Source: Neckera pumila (taxonomy: Eukaryota; Streptophyta; Bryopsida; Hypnales; Neckeraceae). From it: 64,000 nucleotides of DNA. The DNA lies in contig OZ018416.1 of the NCBI GenBank assembly GCA_963969595.1, positions 10,618,065-10,682,064 of the forward strand, written 5' to 3'. The stretch's first letter is position 1, and each line of letters opens with the position of its first letter. Below the pieces are notes generated by a model. It saw only the letters and a program-made list of their open reading frames with translations. It searched no databases and was not told where the DNA came from. A program made the position numbers and the translations under genes. Shown one piece after another: positions 12,101-22,085 of this stretch.

Positions 12101-12690
12101 TAGTGTGGACAAATCTTCTTCTAACTCTAAACGTTCACCGGGATCTGATGGAATGATTGGGTATAAGAGTTTGACAGACGGAACTGTCTTCTGTCCCTGC
12201 GCTGACGTTTCCGCCATTGAACTCTAATCCGGTGCAATCGGCACCCTCTTTTCCTTCTCTCCCTATCCGGCCTAACTCACCACTCTTTCACTTTTCTATG
12301 AGAAAACGCACTCCAAACCTGCAAACACACACCTCCTCGAGCGGAAGAAAGAGGGAGAAGAATGAGAAGATGATCCATTTAAGTACCCAGCCAGTGACCG
12401 ACATCCGTTGGTTCGGTCATTTAATGCGCCGCCTTTTTCAAACGGATCCCTACTTTCCGTAGGCCGGACCCCTAGTTCGTAGGTTTGCCGGAATCCGGAT
12501 CTCCTTCCGGTTTCCGGATCCGGTAAAAGTTCGTCCCTTACTCCTTCTACAATCTTTTGTGAGCCGAAACTTTCCGGCTACCTAATTTTTATTACAAGTT
12601 CCGTTTCAAGGTTCCACTACTACAAAATTTCGAAAATATTTACGGAATTGATCCTAAACTAATCCGGATTTCTAAATAATGGCATTGCGT
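9119..12690 (-). mobile_element. CCGG-rich insert with a long amber-split ORF, class unknown
   Basis: From about 9205 to 12670 the sequence is crowded with TCCGG/CCGGA (often ATCCGGAT or TCCGGA), in both coding and non-coding parts, while the flanking piggyBac DNA has little of it. A possible 5-bp target duplication GCGTA lies at 9114-9118 and about 12691-12695. No long terminal repeats, terminal inverted repeats or poly(A) tail were found by eye, so the class and the exact ends are uncertain. The only long frame runs on the minus strand (12217 to 10193). The insert lies between the left arm and the transposase of the piggyBac element. Confidence 0.5.
10193..12217 (-). pseudogene. Gag-like ORF (675 codons) interrupted by three in-frame TAG codons
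   Basis: One minus-strand frame stays open from ATG 12217 to TAG 10193-10195, broken only by TAG at 11348-11350, 10985-10987 and 10583-10585. Segment 1 (289 aa) is a globular domain (for example RVTVTVANTIFGALEGR and SPISTYLFHLY), followed by an acidic poly-Glu run and a basic KKKRHKL stretch. Segment 2 (120 aa) has a coiled coil (LLQEKEKEIALLKAERDNYK). Segment 3 (132 aa) is Pro/Ser-rich. Segment 4 (129 aa) is highly charged with acidic blocks and a basic C-terminus. The order globular, coiled coil, disordered and charged suggests a structural, gag-like protein of a retroelement; I recognise no catalytic motif. The stops may be decayed CAG codons or readthrough sites. No frameshift is seen. 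Confidence 0.5.
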
Positions 12691-12723
12691 ACTCCCACAG
12701 CCGCTACAGTCTAAGCGGACTTC

Positions 12724-14548
12724 ATGGCCATTGTTGACATCACACCACCTAGAGGACCACGCAGATTTGGCTCATGCCTCAATCCTGTTGACCTTGCAGA
12801 GTACGCACCCCTCAACAATTATGAGGTATGGACATTAGACTTGCAGGATTTGACATGGATGGCCAACTACTCCGACTTTGCAGGTAATTCTTCCAATGAT
12901 GAAAACTGCAGTTGATTGCTTAGTGACGATGAGGGTGATCAATTCTCATTGCTGAATCGTTGGACTTGGAGCAATATGAAGAGTTCGCGCATGTGACTGT
13001 GGATCGGAAATTAGCAATAGAGGATATTTGCTAGAGGTATGTTGATGACAAGTGGGGTCAGGAAACGAGTGAGCTTATAGGAGATAGGACATCGTTTAGT
13101 GGGCCCTATCCAGGCCCCACTCAATGACACACTCGGCAGAGGCGAGGGGCCGCATATTTTTTCAACCTTTGGTGGGATGATCACACGTTGTCGACTCTAG
13201 TCAATGAAACGAATTTGTATGCTGCGCAGCATTATATAGTGGTGAATGATCCTCGTAGGCGGGGTCGTCCAGCGGGTTTGAATGGGGGGCCCAAATGGAA
13301 ACCGGTCACTTTGATTGAAATGCGGGCATTTTTGGGAGTTGTTATTCTTATGGGATTGAAGGGTTCTTCAACAATTCGGGATTACTGGAGGTCTGACTCT
13401 TTCTGGCGCTGCCGGTTCATCCCTCACATAATGACACGTGATCGCTTTGAGTCCCTTTTGCGTTGTGTGCACTGTGTTGATAACACAAAGCTTTGTCGTG
13501 ACAAGGAAAGTGACGAATACAATAAATTAGGGAAGGTGAGGTGGGTACTACAACATTTTGTAGAACAGTCTAGAGAGTTGTTCAATTGTGAGAAGTACAT
13601 AACAACCGATGAGATAATGGTAGCTTTTCGCGGGTGTGTCTCTCCTTGTTGGATGCATATTCCGGCAAAGCCAACTCGTTATGGCTTCAAGGTGTGGGCA
13701 GCCGTATCGAATCCAAGCCGCTATATTTATAATATTATCCCGTATACAAGGAAGGAGGGGTGGCGGAGCCAGGTCTAGCAGAACGAGTCATGCATGAGTT
13801 GACCCGTGGCCTCGGGCATAAGGGACAAGTAGTTGTCTGTGATAACTTTTTTATCAATCCTCTACTTTTAGATTCCCTCTTGCAGCGTGGCATTTATGCC
13901 ATAGGAACTGTAAAAGCTGGTCGAGTAGGTTATCCGTTAGCATTGAGTGGTTTCCATAGATCTGAGCATCCTTGCTGCACACTTCTGTGGCAGATGCACG
14001 AGAGTCGTCGCATGGCCGCGACGACGTGGTTTGATTCCAAAGCCGTTTCATTCCTTAGTACGTCAGCCAATCCCATCAATGATGGAATTGCTCTCCGTTG
14101 GATAAATGGTGAGCGGAAGGAGATGAGCACCACCCCTCAGTAGGTCGAATACCAGGTGCATATGCGTGGCGTAGATCTCATCGACCAGATGAGAGGAGAC
14201 TATAGCATCCAATTTCATTCTAGAAAATGGTGGCATAAGTTGTTTTTTTTTACTGTAGACTCTTCTCTCCAGAACGCGTGGGTCTTGTTCAAAGGTGATC
14301 GGCAGGGTCGTGGGGAAGGGGGGCGTCAACTCAGCCGTAGGAATTTCTACTATGCTGTGGCACAGGAGTTAATAGCTCCAGTGATTTGTTCAGCAGTGAC
14401 ATGCACCGTGAATAACAAGAACCCGGACTTGGTGCATTACAGCGTTGCTCATCCAACGGCACGGCGTCGCTGTCGAGTTTGCAAACGTCGACAAAACCAA
14501 CATTGCAGGGCTTGCGGATTCTTGATCTATGATGAACCTTGCTCTTGA
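12724..14548 (+). pseudogene. piggyBac (DDE_Tnp_1_7) transposase, inactivated
   Basis: The N-terminal motif FSGPYPGPTQ is followed by a TGA at 13125-13127. The frame then continues AYFFNLWWDDHTLSTLVNET and QHYIVVNDPRRRGRPAG to 13778. A frameshift lies near 13760-13778, after which the protein continues from 13760 to a TAG at 14141-14143 and again to the TGA at 14546-14548. The three catalytic aspartates of the piggyBac family are visible in ITTDEIMVAF, VVVCDNFFIN and HMRGVDLIDQM. The C-terminus has the cysteine-rich, RING-like zinc domain (CRVCKRRQNQHCRACGF) that binds the transposon ends in this family. An upstream open stretch (12724-12915) may be the N-terminal tail. The enzyme would cut and rejoin at TTAA, matching the element ends. 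At least three lesions make it non-functional. Confidence 0.88.
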
Positions 14549-15560
14549 AGGCCCACACTGGGAGGAAGTGGGCTCTACGTTTGTCGCAGTAATGTGACGT
14601 TGTGTTTGTTTGTGTAGCATGGTTGATTTGGAGTGGCGACAAATCTCTGGGATCCAGAAGCTGCTCCGGCCGCAAATTGCACCTGGACAGAGAGGGTGGA
14701 AGCGGGGTGACTACACCAAATTCACCAGCTTCAGAGTTTGGTGGTCTCGGAGACATCCTCGACTAGTGGTCATCGACCTTTTTGGCTTCAATTTTAGACC
14801 ACCTCGGCAGTAGCAATCCTGTAGTTTGGTTTTTGTTCTTCTCTACGTTGTTAGAAGTTGTCGCGTCCTTGAAATGCAGTCCAACTCCAAGTGTCGACAG
14901 GATCTCATAGGACACCAGTTTTGTCGAAGTTGGATTTCAGATCTTGCAGTAGACTCGACCTTCAAATTTTGTTTGTATACTTTCTCGGAAATAAAATTTT
15001 ATTTGAGCATGTGTTGTTTGCGACGTTGTCTACTTCGACGTCCTCATTGTGAGTTCAACGTCTGCATGTGGTGATTGTAAACCCACACTAATTTGTGGAC
15101 TCAGAAAGGTGACTCCCTATCAGCCGTTATTGTCTTGAATCCAGCCGGTTAGTGCCGGTCACTGCTTCAGCTCTCCGTGGATGCCTCAACGGATCCCGAC
15201 CCCACCAGTTCGCGTGAAGCCTAGAAATTTGGTGCGCATTTTCACGTTGCACATTCCCCCACATTGTGAAAGAGGGGCCCAGGTCAATCATTTCAGCAAC
15301 ATGCTAGTTCTTTTCAAACATCGAAAGACGTGCTCGTTGTCATTGTTTTGCGGAAAAAAGGATCTCATCAAACCTTATAATTTTAGAGCATCCGGCACGA
15401 TTGTCAGATTGGACAAAAACTACGCAGTGGTAATTGAGTCATCCACCGAAATCAACGGTGAAGTCTTCTATACCTTTCCCAATTGCTCACAAAATTGAAT
15501 TACGTCCGGGTCGCTCAGGAAACGTCCTCATGACGCTGGCGGGTCTGGGGCGGTGAGGGG
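14549..15560. other. Right arm of the piggyBac element, non-coding
   Basis: This is the stretch between the transposase stop and the right terminal repeat. The short open frames here (for example 15181-15498) have no recognisable domain. GC is about 47%, unlike the AT-rich MITE that starts at 15561. Confidence 0.5.
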
Positions 15561-16414
15561 TTAAAGTGAAAAAAAACAAAATTTCAGCACATTGTGGGAC
15601 TAGATTTTATGACTTTGAACATTTTTAACTTAAAATGTTTACACTATAGAGTTTTGAGCTTTTAATCTTTATAGTGGAGAATTGAGTTGAGAGTCTAGGG
15701 AGAAAATAAAATTCAAAAAAACTTAATTTTCATTATTAAAAAAATTGTTATGTAGAAGTAGGTACAAGATAGAAGGAAAATCTAAAATATTAATATCTTT
15801 TATATGGAATTAAAAAACACTAATTCCAATGGTGAGATTGTTCTAGCAAAAAAACTAGACCTTGCAAAACTTTTTTTTTTTTTTAAATTATAAAAATTGC
15901 ATTTAGGAATGAATCCTACAAGTTATTTTTTTCAAGAAGATGCTCTAAGTGCCCGAAAAACAAGATTGTCCATGACTTTCTCATAACAAATCCAAATGAA
16001 ATGAATCAAAGCTTCCCACATAGACAAAAATATAATCTATAAGAAAAAAATATTAAAAAAAATTAAAAAAATAAATTGCAATATTTTTTTGCTGCCCTAC
16101 ATCCCCTATTTTGAGCTTATTTGGGCATAACTTTTTTTCCCGGGCACCGATCGAAAAAAAATTATATTCCTATAAAGCTTAGCAGTTTTTCTATCATCAA
16201 AAAAAGTTTCAAAAAATCACAACAAAAACTCAGCCCGTAGGTACCTGCCTGAAATCCCATTTGTCCCCCGAAGGGACAATGGTCTTTTAGGGATTAAAGT
16301 GCTAATGAAAGTAGAGAAATGAATATGAATACGGATCTTAGGGTATGTTCCCACTTGGACTTTGCAAACAATGGATATTTAACACAATACCCCCATGTAA
16401 TTCAAAGAAGATGC

Positions 16415-18992
16415 TACACTAAAAATGATATTTAGTGTTGGCAACACTAATTACAAACCTTGACACTAAATATTGTAAGTAAGTAACACTAAATCTAATT
16501 TCTAACACTAAATATGCTCTATGGTAAATCTGAAATCTGAAAAGGTTTACACTTAGTGTTAGGACACGTTAAAAAAATGAACTTGCAAAGGAAAAGATTG
16601 AAGACAAGTAAAATGATGGAAGGAATAGAGAATGTGGAAAACATTTGTAATGAAGGAAGTCTTTGAACATCAAATAAGGAAAAACAACTTAATATTTAGA
16701 TGTAATAAGAAAATACAGATTTCATACTTAGGCTGGAATTTGTTGGCCCTGGAAGTATGGTTGATGCTTGGCTATAATTTCCTGCAAATGTAGAAAGAGT
16801 TGATTGACACTCCAAGTGCCATCAACACCCAAAGCCATACCTGATCTAATCATAGCTTTCCTAGAATATGACATATTATGACAATCTACCTCTCTAGTCA
16901 CATCCTCAATGCTATCCGCAGCCAGTTGTAGGAAAAAAAAATTTCCCGGATTTGTGAGTTTTCCTGACCATTGCCCATCAGCTCGAGCAGTGTTTTGCCA
17001 AGCATTGGTTGCAATGAGCTCAACCTTCTTCGCTTCCCATTGCTTGGTCCAAGCGTCCTTGACTTTGGAAATGATGAATGTGTCCGCTGGTTGGCATAAG
17101 TGTGTAGAACACGGTGGTAAATACCTAAGACTGGCCTGTTTTGTTTCCAAAACAGCCGTTAACGTTGGGGTGATGTTATGGCCGATATAATTGTCAACCC
17201 AAATGACTTTTGTCCGGCCATGAACATTGGGTTGGAAGGCTCGGAGTTCACCAAAGTATTTTGCAAAAAGGGCTTGATCCATCCAGCCCTTAGGCCTGGT
17301 CCTGTAGCATACCCCTGGAATATTGTCTTCCAAGCCTCGAATAGGATAATTGCTTCTACAATTGGTAAAAATGAGCATGGGGGCTTCAATCATTGATCAA
17401 CGGCCCCCGGAGATTCTAAGGACCATGGTCATAGAGTCTCCACCAGAAACTACTTCGGCGTATTTAACACTTGTATCCCCTCTAAATCCCAACGTTTGAC
17501 CATTGTCCAAATTCACGACAAAATGTGTTTTGTCAACATTCTCCATTAGATTTTCATCTAAAATACCTGTTTCAAATCCCCTATGCAGCACACCGAGATG
17601 GTAAGCTGTGGCCATTTCGATTTGTAGTTCTTTATCGAGATTACAAATCAAATGTCCTCGTTGTGACAACAACACAATGTTGTGCACATGCATAAATTGT
17701 TGAACCCAACTTGGGGTCAACTTTGATGTGAGTAGGACATTGTCCTTGGGATCACAAGACTGGGCTAGATATGGAGAGGTAGGATCTAGCAAGATAGTCA
17801 AGGCTAACTCAATGAACAAATTGGACGAAATTTCACTCCGGCTTTTCTAAATCGGTCAAAAGCATTAAGGAGTTTAGGGTAGATCCAAAGTATCCATTCA
17901 GATCGCTTGGCCCCACGACCTGGAGCTGCCTTTGTGTAGAGTTGTTTCAACCCTCCCATCCGGCTCCTACTGCATGAAATTGGTGGAGATGGGATGTTAA
18001 CCTCTCCTTCATTGCAAAATTGTTGACGTTGAGTCCACCAACGAGAAGCTCGGATGAGGTTGGCACTCTTCTGTGCTTGAAAATGCTCCGGAAAGGTGTT
18101 GATTGTGCGGACGAAAAGCCCTTGGAGACCATGGGCGACTTCGTCCTGAACCATCCAGGTGATGACACGCTTGTGGACAACAATTGTGGAAACTTGCTGC
18201 AAGCGACGAAGTGTAGAAGTTGCTGGCGGATTTAGGGCAGCTATGACAAATTCCTGAACATGGCAAAGGTAAATTCTCAATTTGCAAATTGAAGTGTCGG
18301 ATTACGAAAGGGGTGGGAGTAAAAAAAAAAAAAAAGGTCGATAGACGTGAGTGGAGGTCGAATGACTTAGTAGGGTCAGTCGCAGTTGGTGGAGAATTTG
18401 AGCTGAGCTAACCTGAGTTGGTGGAGAAAGTGACTTGAGCAGGTGGAGCTGAGTTGGGATCCAAAAAGTGTCGTGAGCAGATGGCCTTCAGTCAAGTCAA
18501 AAGCTGGTCAGAAGCTTTCAGTTCAGTCAAAAGTTCCAATCAAGCATCGGTGAGAAGCTCCAGTCCAGGTCAAGCAGGCGCAGGCGGGCTACAACGTTGG
18601 ACTCAATCAGGCGCGGAAGCGGGAGTTTTGAAACTCGGAGTTCCCGCCTTGCGACAGAGTGTAACCCCCCCACCTCCCCACCTCCCCACCCAAAAAAAAA
18701 ATCACGCCATTCGCAGATCGTGGGACAAAGACGCGGAACGAAGAGGGCTCTCAGAAATTAGAGAAGAGAGGCGCGGAGCAGAGAGTGAATCCAGGGGTGG
18801 CCAGGGAAGGAGTCTCGGAACGCAAAGAAAGGTGACAATCCAGAGAAGGCTAGGGGAGGAGACGACAGGAGCGGAGGCGGCGCATTGAAGTCCAACACAA
18901 CACTAAATCCGCTACAATTCAGATTTAGTGTTGTGGCTGGTAGGGGGTAAAATACTAAATGTCATACTACACTAAATATCATTTTTAGTGTA
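16415..18992 (-). mobile_element. pogo/Tc1-like DNA transposon with TA duplication
   Basis: Both ends carry the same 21-bp inverted repeat CACTAAAAATGATATTTAGTG (16417-16437, and its complement at 18970-18990), each flanked by TA (16415-16416 and 18991-18992). The repeat is itself a near palindrome (CACTAAA..TTTAGTG). Further ACACTAAAT/ATTTAGTGT copies crowd the subterminal DNA at 16430-16570 and 18897-18970, as expected for transposase binding sites. The element is 2.57 kb and carries one transposase gene on the minus strand. The stretch 18290-18896, upstream of that gene, is non-coding and purine-rich; its plus-strand ORF is not supported. Confidence 0.88.
16728..18280 (-). pseudogene. pogo-type (DDE_1 / CENP-B-like) transposase, inactivated
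   Basis: Reading the minus strand, 18280-17804 carries the N-terminal helix-turn-helix region (QVSTIVVHKRVITWM, IRASRWWTQRQQF) and ends GRGAKRSEWILWIYPKLLNA. A frameshift near 17810-17820 joins it to ELALTILLDPTSPYLAQS. That frame holds the catalytic core: NVDKTHFVVNLDNG (first Asp), a TGA at 17397-17399, then IEAPMLIFTN, VIWVDNYIGHN (second Asp) and LCQPADTFIISK (third Asp). The stop lies just after ISGGR, where family members continue with another Arg, so CGA to TGA is likely. One frameshift plus one stop make it inactive; the rest is well preserved, so decay is fairly recent. Confidence 0.85.
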
Positions 18993-18993
18993 G

Positions 18994-20259
18994 TTTTGCG
19001 AGAAAAGTTATTGCTTCAAATTTGACAAAATTATGAATAGTCATATTTTTTTGTTGTTCACACAACTCTTCTAGTTTTATCCTTAAAGGATGTTGCAGCA
19101 CTTTTTCAGCTGATGGATTACAAAGAATTCTTCTATGTAAGATAGAAGTGCAAATATTTGTCCTCAAAATTTTGCGTGAAAAGTGAAGGTCTTGTACAGC
19201 AGTTTGACTTCCAATGAGTGCTTTTGGATTTTTTTTAAACCAAATATTCACACGGTAGCAAAGGGAATGATTTTCATAATCACTTGCTTGTCCTTTGTGG
19301 GTTAATGAATTAGAAATACCACTATTTTATGTCACTGTAAACTTTCACATGTTGGTCGATTTCTAACTCTTGTAGCAGCTTCACAATATTCTAAATTCTT
19401 GAGTGCTTTGCTAAACTCCTCTAAGAACGTATGGAACCCTCCTAATCTTGGAGTCTATACATGTTAGTTTGTGTTCACTAACAACCACTGGAATGATAAA
19501 GATTATAGAACAAACAAGTTTATTATAAATAACATTCTTTAACTTTAGTCCCTAAATGCCCAAGGTATCATATTTTGGTGATGACTAATCTTACAAAAGT
19601 ACTAGTTTTAAACTTTCTTCAATTGAAGATCCTTTAAAGTCTATTTTAAGCATCAAAAATCTAATTCTAAAAAAATTGTTTATGATTTTTTCTATTCAAG
19701 ATTTAACAGAAGGGTTTCTACTACAAATCTTGTTGTTTTAGTGTTAGAGTCTCTAAGAGATGAACTTCAAACACACTCAATCTTTGGAGAAAAATCACGT
19801 TGGAAATTCATTTTAAAAAATTTTACATTAGACAATAGCTTTTGAGAAGTTGTAAATCAATTATGGTTATGCATGTTATAATCTTCTTTTTTTTTGTTTT
19901 CATGACCTCAATTTTGAACTTGGTATTTAAAAAGAAGATTGAAAGATTTTAAGAAATTGATAAGAACAACCAATACTTAAGGTTTTTGTTTTGTTTTGTG
20001 CAAACTCAAAGAACTCAAAAAGGCCTTAGACATTTAGAAATGAAAAGTACCGATATATCAATTTTTTAGTTGCTATCTAAATTTGGCTAATGTTTTAGGC
20101 AAAAAAAGATTTATTGAACTTGATATTCTAATGTATGCTAATTCACATTATTTTAATATTGAGATAGTCCAAATTAAGATTTTTGTAGTAAAATCTATTA
20201 ATTGTAAAATTTTACAAAGTCATTTATATCAAAGTTTATGATACAACAAACTATCACTA
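18994..20259. other. AT-rich intergenic stretch, no gene seen
   Basis: The sequence is about 70% AT with short homopolymer runs. The ORF at 18985-19251 starts inside the transposon end and has no domain. I see nothing I can support as a gene or a complete element. Confidence 0.4.
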
Positions 20260-21194
20260 TTAATCCATAAAGGACTGGCATGCGTTTTTTGGTTGTATAG
20301 AAATTTTGGGCATGTACGTATGACTATAGATTTCCATATTTTTGGTTGAAATTTTAATAGGAGGTGGGCGTGAGGAATATCTTTCATATACACTAAATTT
20401 CATGACATTTGGAAATGTGAATAAAAAGTAATGGCCTAATATGTTATTTTTTTTTGTAATTGGGCAGTTCGGGCAGATAAAAAAAATCACTTTTTCAAAA
20501 ACAAAAATTTGAAATTGCTTTTCTAGAGTTATATATACGTGGAAAGCTTTTAATCATCCCATTTTTATCAATGAGTCAAAAGTTATGAAGATTTTTAGTT
20601 TGCGGGCAATTATGGATTTTCGACTCTAAAATAAACTTTGAAGTCCTTTATCTTACTTAGCTTTCAATATTTTTTGAAAAAAATTAAATCCTAGAATGTA
20701 GATTGTTTATTACAACATTGCAACCAATGGGATTGGCATTTTTCAATTCTACTATTAAATTCTTGACAACTTAATATTTTGAATCATTCTCTACTACTAT
20801 CTACTTACTATTTTTTTCCTATATATTGTACAATTCCAAATGAAGTGAAATTTTTCAAGCATGTAGACAACTTGTCTAGGAAAAGGAACCAAAGAAGCAC
20901 CATCATTTGGGACATTTTTTCATTGAAAAGTGAGCTTGTAAAGTGCAGCGGCCTTGTTTTTCATAGGGCCAAAAAAATGGTTTCAGTGAATTTGAATGCT
21001 TATATCTTGCAATCGATGTGGTGGATATTTCTGAAATTTTTACCACATGTTCTCGAGCCAGCGTACTACAAGATCCTACGGTTACATTTGTCCAAAAAAA
21101 GTTCTTTTTCTTTTAGAAATTGGGTACTTGTAGTCAAAAGGGCAATTTTTGAGCACTTTCGATGAAAACACATTCATGGAACTTCAGGGGTTAA
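20260..21194 (-). mobile_element. TTAA-flanked MITE, 935 bp, second copy (inverted)
   Basis: It begins TTAA-TCCATAAAGGACTGG (TTAA at 20260-20263) and ends CTTCAGGGG-TTAA (21191-21194). Read on the minus strand it starts CCCCTGAAG, like the left ends at 6249 and 59309, and shares internal blocks with the copy at 50563-51445: AAAATGTCAATCCCA-like, AAAGGACTTCAAAGTTTATT and ACTGCCC near the far end. The plus-strand ORF at 20779-21165 is not considered a gene. Confidence 0.75.
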
Positions 21195-22085
21195 AAGAAA
21201 CTAATATTCCAATACTGAAAAAAAATTTAACCAACTATATAATCAATTTAAAAATATAGGATTTTGTTGTTTGTTAAATATATAAAGGTAACTACTTCTA
21301 AATTAATTCATGAAGATCTGAAGTTTTTGAAGTTTTATTAAACTGGTGATTTTAAATCACCATGCATCCCATTGCCGGTTTCTTATTATACAACAAATTT
21401 CAAATTTTTAAGAAGAATTTATGTTCTAAAGAATATCTAATGATGATTGTCAAATACTATTGAACCAACTTAATTAATTATCAAATAGCTTTAATGTTTC
21501 ACGACTTTATATCTTTTCATTGGAATCTACTATTCTTTACTTTACAAATGATGAACAATAAAAAAATTTACTTAAATTTAACCATCAAATCTTTGAATTT
21601 TTTAAATTTGAATTGTAACTTTATAATGTTTTGAAACTATAGATTTATAAATATTCAAATTCATATTATATTCAACTTTAAAGTTCTTAAGTTGTAAGTT
21701 TTTTTTTTGTATTTAAATAAATTTTAAGTTTTAAATTTAAGATATTTTCCATTTGTCTAAATGTTTTTTCTACATTTCAATGTTTTATTTTATATTCTAA
21801 TTTTACTTTAAGGAATTACAAGCAAAAAAATCGAATATATTTTATGATATAGGTTTCTAAATTTTTTAATTATAAAATATTTTTATATCATTGTCATTGT
21901 CCCATTTTTTATACTTTCTTATATTTTCTTGTTCATTTCTTTAATTTACATGAGAAGAGACATCAAACAACTGAAGTCTATGTTTAGTTTCCTTTGAAAT
22001 GATAAAAGTGAATCTAATTTTCAAAAGGCAAATCTAAAATTTGTTCCATAAACCCCGTCAAAAAATGTGCCATTCATTTTGGAGC
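21195..22085. other. AT-rich intergenic stretch, no gene seen
   Basis: Strongly AT-rich, with repeated TTTAAATT/ATTTAAAT words at 21540-21760. No ORF of interest and no bounded element was recognised. Confidence 0.4.

Larger units (their letters stand above)
6439..15564 (+). mobile_element. 9.1-kb piggyBac-type transposon inserted in the MITE
   Basis: The boundaries are TTAA at 6439-6442 and 15561-15564. The inner ends are inverted repeats: CGCCTCACCGCCCCA at 6443 and, read inward from 15560, CCCCTCACCGCCCCA. The element itself is 6443-15560 (9,118 bp). It contains a decayed piggyBac transposase (12.7-14.5 kb, plus strand), a left arm with decayed ORFs (6.8-9.1 kb), a right arm with a GC-richer spacer (14.6-15.5 kb), and a further CCGG-rich insert. 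Its base composition (near 50% GC) contrasts sharply with the AT-rich MITE on both sides. The uninterrupted target is visible in the related copy at 59305, which reads GTTTAAAGTGAAA where this copy is split. Confidence 0.88.
6245..16297. mobile_element. TTAA-flanked 0.93-kb MITE, split by a nested piggyBac element
   Basis: The outer element starts TTAA-CCCCTAAAGGACC (TTAA at 6245-6248) and ends GGTCTTTTAGGGA-TTAA (TTAA at 16294-16297), giving terminal inverted repeats of about 12-13 bp and a TTAA target duplication. Its left piece is 6245-6442 and its right piece 15561-16297. Without the inner insert it measures 931 bp, almost the size of the unbroken relative at 59305-60236 (932 bp). The two align along both arms, for example AACTGCCATTTCTATAG near the left end and TTTCAGCACATTG in the right arm. 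It has no coding capacity and depends on a transposase supplied in trans. TTAA specificity and the end sequence place it with piggyBac-type elements. Confidence 0.85.

Noticed and set aside
9119..12690. LTR retrotransposon or Helitron identity for the CCGG-rich insert
   Set aside because: No direct terminal repeats with TG..CA ends were found. A CTAG end with a weak CACAA/TTGTG hairpin exists near 9115, but spacing and the 5' end do not fit a Helitron well.
18454..18888. 144-codon plus-strand ORF
   Set aside because: It lies in the purine-rich leader of the pogo element, antisense to nothing known, and shows no domain.
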